Source: Paracoccaceae bacterium (GTDB taxonomy: Bacteria; Pseudomonadota; Alphaproteobacteria; Rhodobacterales; Rhodobacteraceae). From it: DNA of 10,038 nt. Under the pieces are notes generated by a model. That model worked only from the letters and a program-made list of their open reading frames with translations, was not told the DNA's origin and did not search any database. The DNA lies in NCBI GenBank assembly GCA_004566265.1, contig SPLB01000088.1:1-10038 (forward strand), read 5' to 3'. Shown piece after piece: positions 1 through 6,301 of this stretch (position 1 is the stretch's first letter; the number at the start of each line of letters is the position of its first letter). The translations under genes were made by a program, and so were the position numbers.

Positions 1-216
1 ACCCGCGCCGAGGCCCTTTATGATCAGTGGCAGGCCGCCCACCCCGACTGTAGCCTGGCCATGCATTATAATGACTACATTCAGGGGCCAGAGGCCTGGC
101 GGGCCCTGTTCGACTTTATTGGAGAAGCGTTCGATGCAGATCTGGTGCAGGCAGCGCTGGATCATAAGCTGATGCATATGAAATGGCGCGGCCATAAAAC
201 CGCGCCGCAGGGCTGA
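1..216 (+). CDS. Sulfotransferase-like protein, C-terminal fragment (5' end outside window)
   Basis: An open frame enters from the left edge in frame 1 and ends at TGA 214-216, giving the last 71 residues. The visible part contains HYNDYI followed by GPEAWRALFDFIGEAFD and a final helix ending near HMKW. This resembles the tail of PAPS-dependent sulfotransferases, where an acidic 'edl' strand is followed by a helix with the pattern 'l..i..FlGepfd...v'. The PAPS-binding motifs would lie upstream and cannot be seen, so the family call rests on the tail pattern and on a second sulfotransferase-like gene at 2430-3410. Such enzymes transfer sulfate from PAPS to a hydroxyl, here possibly on a glycan. 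The gene converges on the minus-strand glycosyltransferase at 256, with 39 bases between the stops. The frame is secure; the function is moderately likely. Confidence 0.6.
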   Translation, partial: TRAEALYDQWQAAHPDCSLAMHYNDYIQGPEAWRALFDFIGEAFDADLVQAALDHKLMHMKWRGHKTAPQG

Positions 217-222
217 CCCTGC
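207..222. terminator. Possible weak bidirectional terminator hairpin between convergent genes
   Basis: A perfect 6-bp GC-rich stem (GCAGGG/CCCTGC) with a CTGA loop overlaps the stop codon of the left-edge gene. It lies in the short gap between two convergent stops, where a terminator is expected. No good T-run follows on either strand; the nearest is TTTT about 20 bases later. It may be chance in GC-rich DNA. Confidence 0.2.
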
Positions 223-255
223 CGCCAGCCACCTACCCGTATTTTCCCCGCGACC

Positions 256-2451
256 CTAAAGTGTTACCTGCTGGCTCCAGCCCATCTGGCGGCGCTGATA
301 TTCCTTGGTGGTCAACCCCGGCAGGGCCAGCAGGTGATCGGGGCCAGAGACATCCAGTAGTTCCAGTCCCTTGGCATAAAGCGCATGGCCCACGCAAGCG
401 TCCTCCAGTCCCACAGCCTGCATCGCAAAAAACGCCTTCATGCTGAGATACATATAAGAACAGGCCGCCAGCCCCTCGCGGTTCAGCAGATAGCCATAGC
501 CGCCCGCCGCATACGCCCGCGGCAGCGGGTACTGATAGCCCCGCGCCTCGATCAGCGGATCCGCACATTTGCCAATATGCCAGCCATGCCACTGACCGTC
601 GTGACGCTCTCCACCGACCCGGCGCCCGGCACAGGGCAGGCCAGCCCCGGCCGCCCTATCGACCATTGCAACAAACCCCGCCGCATCTTCCAGCAGGATA
701 TTGTCGTCAATCTTCACCACCAGCTCCGGCTCGGTCAGCAGGTCAAACAGCATATAGGCATAGAACAGTTTGCGATGCAGGCTTTCGTAATTATCCGGCA
801 CCGGCACCTGCAGGATTTGCCCGTCATAGAAGAAGGTCAGCGGGGTCTCCTCTTCGGAGCGCACCTCCGTGGTGCCCAGAAGAAACACATGGTGCCAGCG
901 CCTGTCCCCATCCGCTTCAAGCGGTGCAAAAGAGCGATGGGTCTCCTGCGTGGCCGCAAGCCGGGGATGGCAGCTGGTGTGCAGAATCACCCGCCGCCCG
1001 GCGCAATCCGCCCGCAGCCGCTGAACCGCCGCGCTCTGGCTGGCCTGCAGAAGTGCCGCCAGAAAGGGGCGCATGTGGTCGTTGCGGGGAAACAGCGAAA
1101 ACACATCGCGCAGGCCGACAAAATCTGCGGCCAGTGCCGTAGGCCCTTTCCCCGTAATCAAGGCTCGCAGCCTGGCCTCATGGGCCTCGGCGCTGTTGAT
1201 GGCAAACCGCAGGTTAAAATACATCGGCCGCTGCCAGCGCAGATTACGCCCCGCCCGGTCAATGAAATGCGCCTGGCCTGCGGAAAAATCCCGCACCATT
1301 GTGGCGGTACTGCCTAGTAGCTGGCTGCGGGCCTGGGCCAACACCTCCGCGCCGCCGCCCGCATGCGCACGCTCTCTCTGGGGGGGCGCAGCCTGCGATG
1401 CCGCTTCCGCCTGGCCCACATCCCCGTTCAGAACCGCTGCAAGACGATTGTCATGGAATAGATGCCCGGCATAGCGACCAATGACCTGTTCCTCTGGGGT
1501 CTGGGCCAGCTCGGTCCAGAAGCGGTCTACCACACCGGTGTCAAGCCCCCTATAATGGTCGCGCCAGGTGGCCCCGACACCGGTAGGGAGGTCTGTATTG
1601 CGCCCATAGGCGGCCCCGCCCAGCCGGATCTTGGCCTTGTAATTGATCAGGCTGCGATAGGGGAAGTGCAGGATCCTGAGCCGTGCACCCGCCGCTTCCT
1701 CCTGCCCTGGCAGATCGCTGACACCGTGATTGCCCTGGGCAACGGTAACGACTTCGCTGGCGCGGTGCAGCACTTTGCCCGGTAGCAGATGCCCAAGCTG
1801 ATTGCGGCTTCGCACCTCAAAAATATCGCTGTGGCGCGGATGGCTGTGGCCCTCCAGCGGAGCGCCCCCGGCACAGCCCACCACCGCATTATGGCGCATC
1901 ACCCGCAGGCTGGAGGTGCTGTCGGGCAGGCTGGCAAGCAGCTGTTTCAGATCGCCCGCCTCTGGCAGCCAGAATTCATCGGCATCATTATTGATCACCC
2001 AGTCCGCACCATGATCGCGGGCAGCGCGGCGTGCCATCTCGGTGACCCATTGCCACTGATTATAGTCATCCTCTTTCTGGCGCAGCAGCTCGATGTCAAA
2101 CTCCCGTGCTAACCGGGCCAGTATTGCAGGGGTGTCATCCTCCGAGAGATTGTCCATGACAATAAAACTGTCCACGCCAATGGCGTGATGAAAACGGATG
2201 TTATCTTCCAGAATATCCGCCTCGTTGCGCACCAGCAGCGTCATGGTGAGCTTGACCGAACCCTGCCTGTCTGAACTCTGCTTGCGTTGGGAGAGCGGCC
2301 CATGCGAGGGTCCGGCTTCATGAGACGCCTGCCCTGTCAGAATACCGCGCGCGGCAAACACCACGCGGCGCAGCCCGGCCCTGAGGCGTGGCCGGAGAAG
2401 AGACCTGAGGATAGGCTTGAGCCTGTAAAATGACGACCGGTGCAATGACAA
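256..2451 (-). CDS. Two-domain glycosyltransferase: N-terminal GT2 type, C-terminal GT31 (beta-1,3-galactosyltransferase)-like
   Basis: From the TTG chosen here the protein has 731 residues. Residues 1-65 form a basic, amphipathic leader (YRLKPILRSLLRPRLRAGLRR), perhaps for membrane association. Around residue 67 a GT2 domain of the Glyco_tranf_2_4 type begins (KLTMTLLVRNEADILEDN), with its metal-binding DxD at D156-A-D158 (NNDADEFW). A linker and a helical part (about 350-480) follow. From about 485 to 720 the sequence follows the order of GT31 galactosyltransferases: RVILHTSCHP strand, VPDNYESLHRKLFYAY, KIDDN (582-584, in place of the usual DDD), AGGYGYLLNR, and GLEDACVG (E683 D684). The protein probably adds two sugars to a cell-surface glycan. 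It has no signal peptide, so it should act in the cytoplasm. Start choice: TTG 2451 has AAAGGGG 8 bases upstream. GTG 2364 and ATG 2244 are alternatives; ATG 2244 would cut into the first strand of the GT2 domain. It is divergent from the sulfotransferase-like gene at 2430. Confidence 0.85.
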   Translation of the reverse strand: MSLHRSSFYRLKPILRSLLRPRLRAGLRRVVFAARGILTGQASHEAGPSHGPLSQRKQSSDRQGSVKLTMTLLVRNEADILEDNIRFHHAIGVDSFIVMDNLSEDDTPAILARLAREFDIELLRQKEDDYNQWQWVTEMARRAARDHGADWVINNDADEFWLPEAGDLKQLLASLPDSTSSLRVMRHNAVVGCAGGAPLEGHSHPRHSDIFEVRSRNQLGHLLPGKVLHRASEVVTVAQGNHGVSDLPGQEEAAGARLRILHFPYRSLINYKAKIRLGGAAYGRNTDLPTGVGATWRDHYRGLDTGVVDRFWTELAQTPEEQVIGRYAGHLFHDNRLAAVLNGDVGQAEAASQAAPPQRERAHAGGGAEVLAQARSQLLGSTATMVRDFSAGQAHFIDRAGRNLRWQRPMYFNLRFAINSAEAHEARLRALITGKGPTALAADFVGLRDVFSLFPRNDHMRPFLAALLQASQSAAVQRLRADCAGRRVILHTSCHPRLAATQETHRSFAPLEADGDRRWHHVFLLGTTEVRSEEETPLTFFYDGQILQVPVPDNYESLHRKLFYAYMLFDLLTEPELVVKIDDNILLEDAAGFVAMVDRAAGAGLPCAGRRVGGERHDGQWHGWHIGKCADPLIEARGYQYPLPRAYAAGGYGYLLNREGLAACSYMYLSMKAFFAMQAVGLEDACVGHALYAKGLELLDVSGPDHLLALPGLTTKEYQRRQMGWSQQVTL

Positions 2452-3410
2452 AGCGGCGACCCCTTTCAGACGGCTCTCCTGCGTCCGATTCCCCTCTGCC
2501 CCCGCCCGCCGGGGACATCCTGTGGCTTGGTGCCCATAAAACCGGCAGCACCTATCTGCAACATATGCTTGACCAAACCAGACTGCCCCTAGCACAGGCG
2601 GATCTGTTTTACATCGGGCTTCCGACCCTGCGCGCCCGTTATACCCGCCCGCTCCTAGATCCTAGCCGCAAACCAGCGGCAGGTCCCGATGTCCTGCCGC
2701 CGCTGGCGCGGCCCGAGGATAACGGGGGCCCGGACACCGCAGATAGTGCAAGGCGCTATCTGATCTTTGACGAAAACATTCTGGGGCTGGTGCAGAACGC
2801 GCTGGCGCCTGCGGGCCTCTATCCCGACGGGGCTGAACGGGCCTTGCAGATGCATCACACACTTAGGCTGCACCGCCCCCGGCTGATTCTGGGGGTACGC
2901 AGCTTTGCGGATTACCTGCCCTCGCTTTATTGCGAAACACTGAAGTCGCTGCCCTTTCAGGAGTTTCAGAGCTTTAACCGCTCCCGGCTTCATACCCTAT
3001 CATGGAGCGACCTAGCCGAACGGCTGTTGGCCGCATTCCCCGAGGCTGCGCTTTATGTCTATGAGGCCGATCAGCTGCGCAGCCACGAGGCGGCACTGCT
3101 CAGCTGGGTCACCGGGCTGGAACCCGCCTGTTTCACCCTGCCGCCCTCGGGGAGCGACAGCCATCGCAGCGGGTTTTCCCAACGCGCGGTAGAGGCCATG
3201 GCCGCTGACGCCCGCTGCCAACCCGGCCTGGACACCGCCAAACAGTGGCGGCGCTATGTCAGCGCCTTTCCCCGTGCCCCCGAAGCACCGGGGTTCTCCC
3301 CCTGGGACGATAGAGACCGGGCTGATCTTGATCTCGTGTACCGGCTGGACCTGGAGCAGCTGCGCAAGCTCTCCCGCGTTCACATGTGGTCTGCGCCCCC
3401 TTTACCCTAA
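2430..3410 (+). CDS. Sulfotransferase-like protein (PAPS-dependent type)
   Basis: The protein has 326 residues from ATG 2430, or 321 from ATG 2445. After a Pro/Ser-rich N-terminus of about 28 residues comes GDILWLGAHKTGSTYLQ, the 5'-phosphosulfate loop (LGAHKTGSTYL, residues 33-43). The 3'-phosphate-binding segment is GVRSFADYLPSLY (155-167), with R157 and S165 spaced eight apart as in known sulfotransferases. YLIFDENILG (110-119) lies between the two. The C-terminal third (YVYEADQL, then helices) is typical in layout but less conserved. The expected role is sulfate transfer from PAPS to an acceptor, probably a sugar made by the neighbouring enzymes. Upstream of ATG 2430 there is only a weak TTGAG about 8 bases away, and ATG 2445 has no Shine-Dalgarno match, so the start is uncertain; no later in-frame ATG precedes the PAPS loop. 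The stop TAA 3408-3410 lies 13 bases from the stop of the convergent GT2 gene. Confidence 0.85.
   Translation: MTTGAMTKRRPLSDGSPASDSPLPPPAGDILWLGAHKTGSTYLQHMLDQTRLPLAQADLFYIGLPTLRARYTRPLLDPSRKPAAGPDVLPPLARPEDNGGPDTADSARRYLIFDENILGLVQNALAPAGLYPDGAERALQMHHTLRLHRPRLILGVRSFADYLPSLYCETLKSLPFQEFQSFNRSRLHTLSWSDLAERLLAAFPEAALYVYEADQLRSHEAALLSWVTGLEPACFTLPPSGSDSHRSGFSQRAVEAMAADARCQPGLDTAKQWRRYVSAFPRAPEAPGFSPWDDRDRADLDLVYRLDLEQLRKLSRVHMWSAPPLP
2460..2467 (-). promoter_or_regulatory. Shine-Dalgarno-like GAAAGGGG deciding the TTG start at 2451
   Basis: On the minus strand GAAAGGGG is followed by 8 bases and then TTG (2451-2449). The later GTG at 2364 has only a poor purine run upstream. This spacing is why TTG was preferred despite being a rare start codon. 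The site lies inside the coding sequence of the plus-strand gene that begins at 2430. Confidence 0.35.
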
Positions 3411-3423
3411 AGGCAGGACCCAT

Positions 3424-4635
3424 TCAATCCGGCTCAGAATCAGCCGTTGTTCCGGTCACACCGCCCGGGAACCGCGCTTGCAGGGCCTGCAGGGCGTGGA
3501 ACTCCTGCAGCGCCGCCTGACCTTCAGTCCAGGCATGCACCGCATCCAGCTGCTCGTTCAGAACACGCGCCACTGCCTGTCCCTGCCAGCCCGCAACAAC
3601 GGCGGCCAGCTCTCCTCTGGCCAGCGCCCAGGCCGGACCAAGAGCGCGCAAGGCCACCGGGTCATAACGCAGCGCCCGCCAGTCCCCTACGGAGACCCGC
3701 GCCAGGCTCTCCTGCGCCCGCAGCGCATAGGCCCAATGGGCCGCAGGCGACAGGCGCTCCATATGCCAGGCCATATTTTCCAGAAGCCAGCGCAGCAGCA
3801 CCCGGCGCACACGCGGCCGCCAGCAGTACCATGGGCTGCGCTTCAGATGACGGCGAATCAGGTCAAAATGATCAAAGAAGGCCGCCAGTTCCATACCCTG
3901 CGCCGCCATGGTCTGGCCGCTGCGCCCCACGCGGTGACTGCAGACCACCCGGTCACAGAATCGGATATCACGGGCCGCCAGAGACACCAGCCAGTGAAAC
4001 GGGCCATCCTCGTAGAAGAAATCCCCTTCCGGAAAGCGCAGCCTGTGCTGCCGCAAAAACCCGGTGCGGTAAATTTTGCGCCAGGGCACTCCCACCATAT
4101 GCAGCGCATGACCGCGGCGCGCCCGCGGAGATCCTGCGGCCTGAGCTAGCGCCCAGAGCTCTTGATCCGGCGGATCGAACAACTGGCCCGTACTGTCATT
4201 CCCGGTGCCATCCTTGAAGACGCGGTAATTGGCGATCAGCACATCCACCGGATCCGCTTCATAAGCGCTGCGCACAGCCTCCAGCCCCGCGCCGTCGACC
4301 AGATCATCGCCATCGACAAAAAACAGCGCCTCGCCGGTGGCGGCCTCCATGCCGATATTGGCAGGGATCCCCACCCCGCCGGGCGTATTCTGCTCCAGAA
4401 AGATCGGCACCAGCGCAATATCGCGCGCGCGCGCCATGCCCCCCGTTTCAGACGCTGTTTCGGGGCCAAACAACTGCTCCAGCGTGCGGGTGATCACCGC
4501 AGCGGTCTGGTCGGTAGAGCCATCATCCACCACGATCAGCTGATCGCCCTTCCGCAGGTGCGGGGTCAGCCGGGTCAGACAGTCGGCGATATAGCGCTCG
4601 ATATTATAGGCGGTGACAATAAAGGAGAACCTCAT
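3424..4635 (-). CDS. Glycosyltransferase family 2 protein
   Basis: The protein has 403 residues. It begins directly with the GT2 (GT-A fold) core: FSFIVTAYN (3-11), the nucleotide-binding VVDDGSTD (35-42), then GIPANIGMEAATGEALFFVDGDDL with the metal-binding DGDD at 108-111. VPWRKIYRTGFLR (183-195) and the acidic FFYEDGPFHW (E209 D210) follow, as in EpsJ/WcaA-type surface-sugar transferases. The C-terminal 190 residues are helical and Arg/Ala/Leu-rich with no recognised domain. It should move a sugar from a nucleotide donor onto a growing glycan in the cytoplasm; donor and acceptor cannot be read. ATG 4635 has AGGGAGG 7 bases upstream and overlaps the TGA of the preceding gene by four bases (ATGA), which points to translational coupling. 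It is the last gene of the minus-strand block. Confidence 0.93.
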   Translation of the reverse strand: MRFSFIVTAYNIERYIADCLTRLTPHLRKGDQLIVVDDGSTDQTAAVITRTLEQLFGPETASETGGMARARDIALVPIFLEQNTPGGVGIPANIGMEAATGEALFFVDGDDLVDGAGLEAVRSAYEADPVDVLIANYRVFKDGTGNDSTGQLFDPPDQELWALAQAAGSPRARRGHALHMVGVPWRKIYRTGFLRQHRLRFPEGDFFYEDGPFHWLVSLAARDIRFCDRVVCSHRVGRSGQTMAAQGMELAAFFDHFDLIRRHLKRSPWYCWRPRVRRVLLRWLLENMAWHMERLSPAAHWAYALRAQESLARVSVGDWRALRYDPVALRALGPAWALARGELAAVVAGWQGQAVARVLNEQLDAVHAWTEGQAALQEFHALQALQARFPGGVTGTTADSEPD

Positions 4636-5657
4636 GGCTGCGCCTCCCTGTCCTGTGCTGTGTCCAGCGCTGTTTCCCAGACGTCCGCTTCACGCCGCAG
4701 CAGCGCCATCATATCGCGCACCACCCGCGGCGCGCGGCTGGCAATCAGGGCCAGGGTCTCGCTGTCATACTGGGTCAGGAAAAACACCCGCGCCCGCTGC
4801 AGGAAGGCCGCGTGATGGATCGTGTCCAGCACCGTCAGGATCCAGCCACACAGCCCCACTTCAAACTGCGCCAGCGGCCAGAGCACCTCGGGCCCCAGCG
4901 GACTCTGCGCCAGGGTCTGATGCAGCGGCGCCAGCGCCTGAAACACCTCCAGCCGTTCCACCCCCCTGCGATTGGTCAGCCGCCCGCCCCCGGTATGGAC
5001 AAAATGCTCGCAGCACAGCGCGTTTGAGGCATAGATGCGCTCAGCCAGAAGAAAGCTCGACCAGTGCAGTTCAATGTCATTATGCACCGGGATTTCGGTG
5101 CAGCGGATGCCATGATCGCGCAGGAACCCGGTGCGATAAATCTTGTTCCAGGGATAGGCGGCAATGGTAGTCATCCGCACCTGCTGGGCCCGGTTCAGAC
5201 GGGTGGGAGCGGTCTGCGCCAGACCGGCTGCCTCCCAATAGCCCTGATCGACGGGCATTGGCCCCGGATGTCCCTTCGCGCGCTCGCGGCTGTCGATATG
5301 GCGGAACAGGCAGAAATCAAACGCCAGCCCCTCCAGATCGGCAATCAGATCCACAAGCGCCTCGGTCAGAAGATCATCAGCATCAAAGAACAGCACATGT
5401 TCCGTTGCCACCGCCGCCAGCCCCTGATTGCGCGCATGCCCCGCACCCCGGCAGATCTCGCTGCGCAGATAGGTGATCCCAAGCGCGGCCTCGTCAAAAC
5501 CCAGGTCCGCCGGACGGCAGGGCGGCGTACTGGCATCATCGCAGACGACAAGCGCCTGAAAGACACCAAAGGCCTCGGCTTGCCGCAGCAGACGTGTAAG
5601 TCCCTCGGCGTCGTTATGCACCGGAACGACCAGCGACAGGGAGAAAGGTGTGGCCAT
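4632..5657 (-). CDS. Glycosyltransferase family 2 protein (related to its downstream neighbour)
   Basis: The protein has 341 residues from ATG 5657. The GT2 core is complete: SLSLVVPVHND (6-16), VVCDDAS (37-43), GAGHARNQGLAA (71-82), HVLFFDADDLL with DADD at 92-95, then YPWNKIYRTGFLRDHGIR (168-185) and IPVHNDIELHW (189-199). The last motif has N193-D194 where the neighbouring transferase has Glu-Asp. The C-terminal part is helical. The shared PW.KIYRTGFLR.H..R segment suggests that the two neighbours arose by duplication and then diverged. Start choice: ATG 5663 would overlap the upstream stop as ATGA but has GGAG only one base away. ATG 5657 has the same GGAG 7 bases upstream and is preferred; the difference is two residues. 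It probably adds one sugar of the repeat unit in the cytoplasm; specificity is unknown. Confidence 0.92.
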   Translation of the reverse strand: MATPFSLSLVVPVHNDAEGLTRLLRQAEAFGVFQALVVCDDASTPPCRPADLGFDEAALGITYLRSEICRGAGHARNQGLAAVATEHVLFFDADDLLTEALVDLIADLEGLAFDFCLFRHIDSRERAKGHPGPMPVDQGYWEAAGLAQTAPTRLNRAQQVRMTTIAAYPWNKIYRTGFLRDHGIRCTEIPVHNDIELHWSSFLLAERIYASNALCCEHFVHTGGGRLTNRRGVERLEVFQALAPLHQTLAQSPLGPEVLWPLAQFEVGLCGWILTVLDTIHHAAFLQRARVFFLTQYDSETLALIASRAPRVVRDMMALLRREADVWETALDTAQDREAQP

Positions 5658-5659
5658 GC

Positions 5660-6193
5660 TCATGCTCCAAACACTGCCAGATCCATGATCGACATCTGCG
5701 CGATATCCGGCGGCAGAAACAGGATAAGCTCACGCCAAGGGGCCGTCCGCGCCACTTCCGGGTGTGCGTCCAGTAGCATCAGATCGGCATGGGTGCTTTC
5801 CTCGCGATAGGAGATCACCCGCTTGGCAAAAAATTCATCGTGAAACCCGCCCTTGATGCCACTGCGCAGACAGGGGCGCAGGGTCAGCGTCTCAGGGGCA
5901 CGTGTCCTGCACATCAGTCCGCAGACCGCGCGCCCGGAGAGGTCATAGTCTCCCAGTTCGATATTCAAAGACAGCCAACGCCCCGCCCGCCCGGTCCGAA
6001 AGCGCAGATCCATCAGCTGCCCCGGCACCGAAGAGACTTGCGCCGAGGTATCGCTGTCGGGATCCACCGACAGGTAAATGCCTGACACAATCCGTTCGTC
6101 GGCAGGCAAATCGCCCTGATGTTTCAGCGCCCTGAGCTGGGCCAGACTGCGAAGCGCCTGCGCCTCCGGACAAGCGTCCGGCTTCGCTCTCAT
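5660..6193 (-). CDS. Hypothetical protein in glycan operon, possibly beta-rich
   Basis: I do not recognise this family. From ATG 6193 it has 177 residues: a short helical N-terminus (EAQALRSLAQLRALKHQ), then alternating hydrophobic and polar stretches such as GIYLSVDPDSD, WLSLNIELGDYDLSG, LTLRPCLRSG, ADLMLLDAH and WRELILFLPPDI. This pattern would suit a small beta-sandwich, but that is a guess from composition. There is no signal peptide and no membrane segment. It lies between the giant glycosyltransferase and two GT2 genes, its stop is two bases before the preferred start of the next gene, and it is translated in the same direction, so a role in the same glycan pathway is likely. Start choice: ATG 6193 has GGAG 7 bases upstream. 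ATG 6211 (183 residues) is possible, and a TTG at 6262 (200 residues) lacks any ribosome-binding site. Confidence 0.75.
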   Translation of the reverse strand: MRAKPDACPEAQALRSLAQLRALKHQGDLPADERIVSGIYLSVDPDSDTSAQVSSVPGQLMDLRFRTGRAGRWLSLNIELGDYDLSGRAVCGLMCRTRAPETLTLRPCLRSGIKGGFHDEFFAKRVISYREESTHADLMLLDAHPEVARTAPWRELILFLPPDIAQMSIMDLAVFGA

Positions 6194-6200
6194 GATCCTG

Positions 6201-6204
6201 CTCC
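6201..6204 (-). promoter_or_regulatory. Shine-Dalgarno GGAG supporting the start at 6193
   Basis: On the minus strand GGAG is followed by 7 bases and ATG (6193-6191). It is better placed than anything upstream of ATG 6211 or TTG 6262 and so decides the start chosen for the hypothetical gene. Confidence 0.4.
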
Positions 6205-6235
6205 ATGCCATGCCCAGCCCTGATCCTCTTCCAGC

Positions 6236-6259
6236 CTCCCTCTCGGAGGGAGTGTTTTT
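6236..6259 (+). terminator. Hairpin followed by T-run (terminator-like on plus strand)
   Basis: A perfect 7-bp stem CTCCCTC (6236-6242) and GAGGGAG (6246-6252) with a TCG loop is followed by TG and five T (6255-6259). This has the form of a short intrinsic terminator reading left to right. No plus-strand gene lies nearby, so it may instead act as a 5' leader hairpin of the minus-strand transcript, or block antisense transcription. On the minus strand the stem is not followed by T. Confidence 0.35.
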
Positions 6260-6262
6260 CAA

Positions 6263-6292
6263 GTTTTAGACGGGTTGCACACGGCCTGACAA
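6263..6292 (-). promoter_or_regulatory. Candidate sigma-70 type promoter for the 6193-3424 genes
   Basis: On the minus strand TTGTCA (6292-6287; five of six bases match TTGACA) is followed by 18 bases and TAAAAC (6268-6263; four of six match TATAAT). Transcription would start near 6256 and leave a leader of about 60 bases before ATG 6193. It lies in the only sizeable gap of the minus-strand block (6194-6301), just after the giant gene's stop. It would let the hypothetical gene and the two GT2 genes be transcribed on their own. Confidence 0.3.
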
Positions 6293-6301
6293 CCGCCGTC
6301 A

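Noticed and set aside
385..1317. Plus-strand open frame opposite the GT31-like domain
   Set aside because: Its composition is a shadow pattern and it lacks a ribosome-binding site; the minus strand codes for recognisable motifs here.
1380..1386. G7 run after a CT repeat in the GT2-GT31 gene as a second slippage site
   Set aside because: Seven bases is short for phase variation, and it falls in a low-complexity linker where such runs arise from Pro codons; kept only as a note.
2452..2595. Upstream extension of the GT2-GT31 gene frame to 2595
   Set aside because: These codons are antisense to the PAPS-loop region of the sulfotransferase gene, and the translation is Cys/Gly/Arg-rich and unlike a protein N-terminus; the TTG at 2451 with its purine-rich site is better.
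3399..3413. Small inverted repeat CCTTTA-CCC-TAAAGG at the end of the sulfotransferase gene
   Set aside because: The stem is short and AT-rich with no following T-run, so it is too weak to call a terminator although it lies between convergent stops.
4422..4434. Alternating CG run (possible Z-DNA or slippage site)
   Set aside because: Only 13 bases, and explained by Ala-Arg-Ala-Arg codons in a GC-rich gene; such runs are common by chance at this base composition.
6194..6262. TTG start at 6262 for the hypothetical gene
   Set aside because: No Shine-Dalgarno sequence precedes it, and it would place the hairpin with T-run inside the coding region; ATG 6193 has a well-spaced GGAG.
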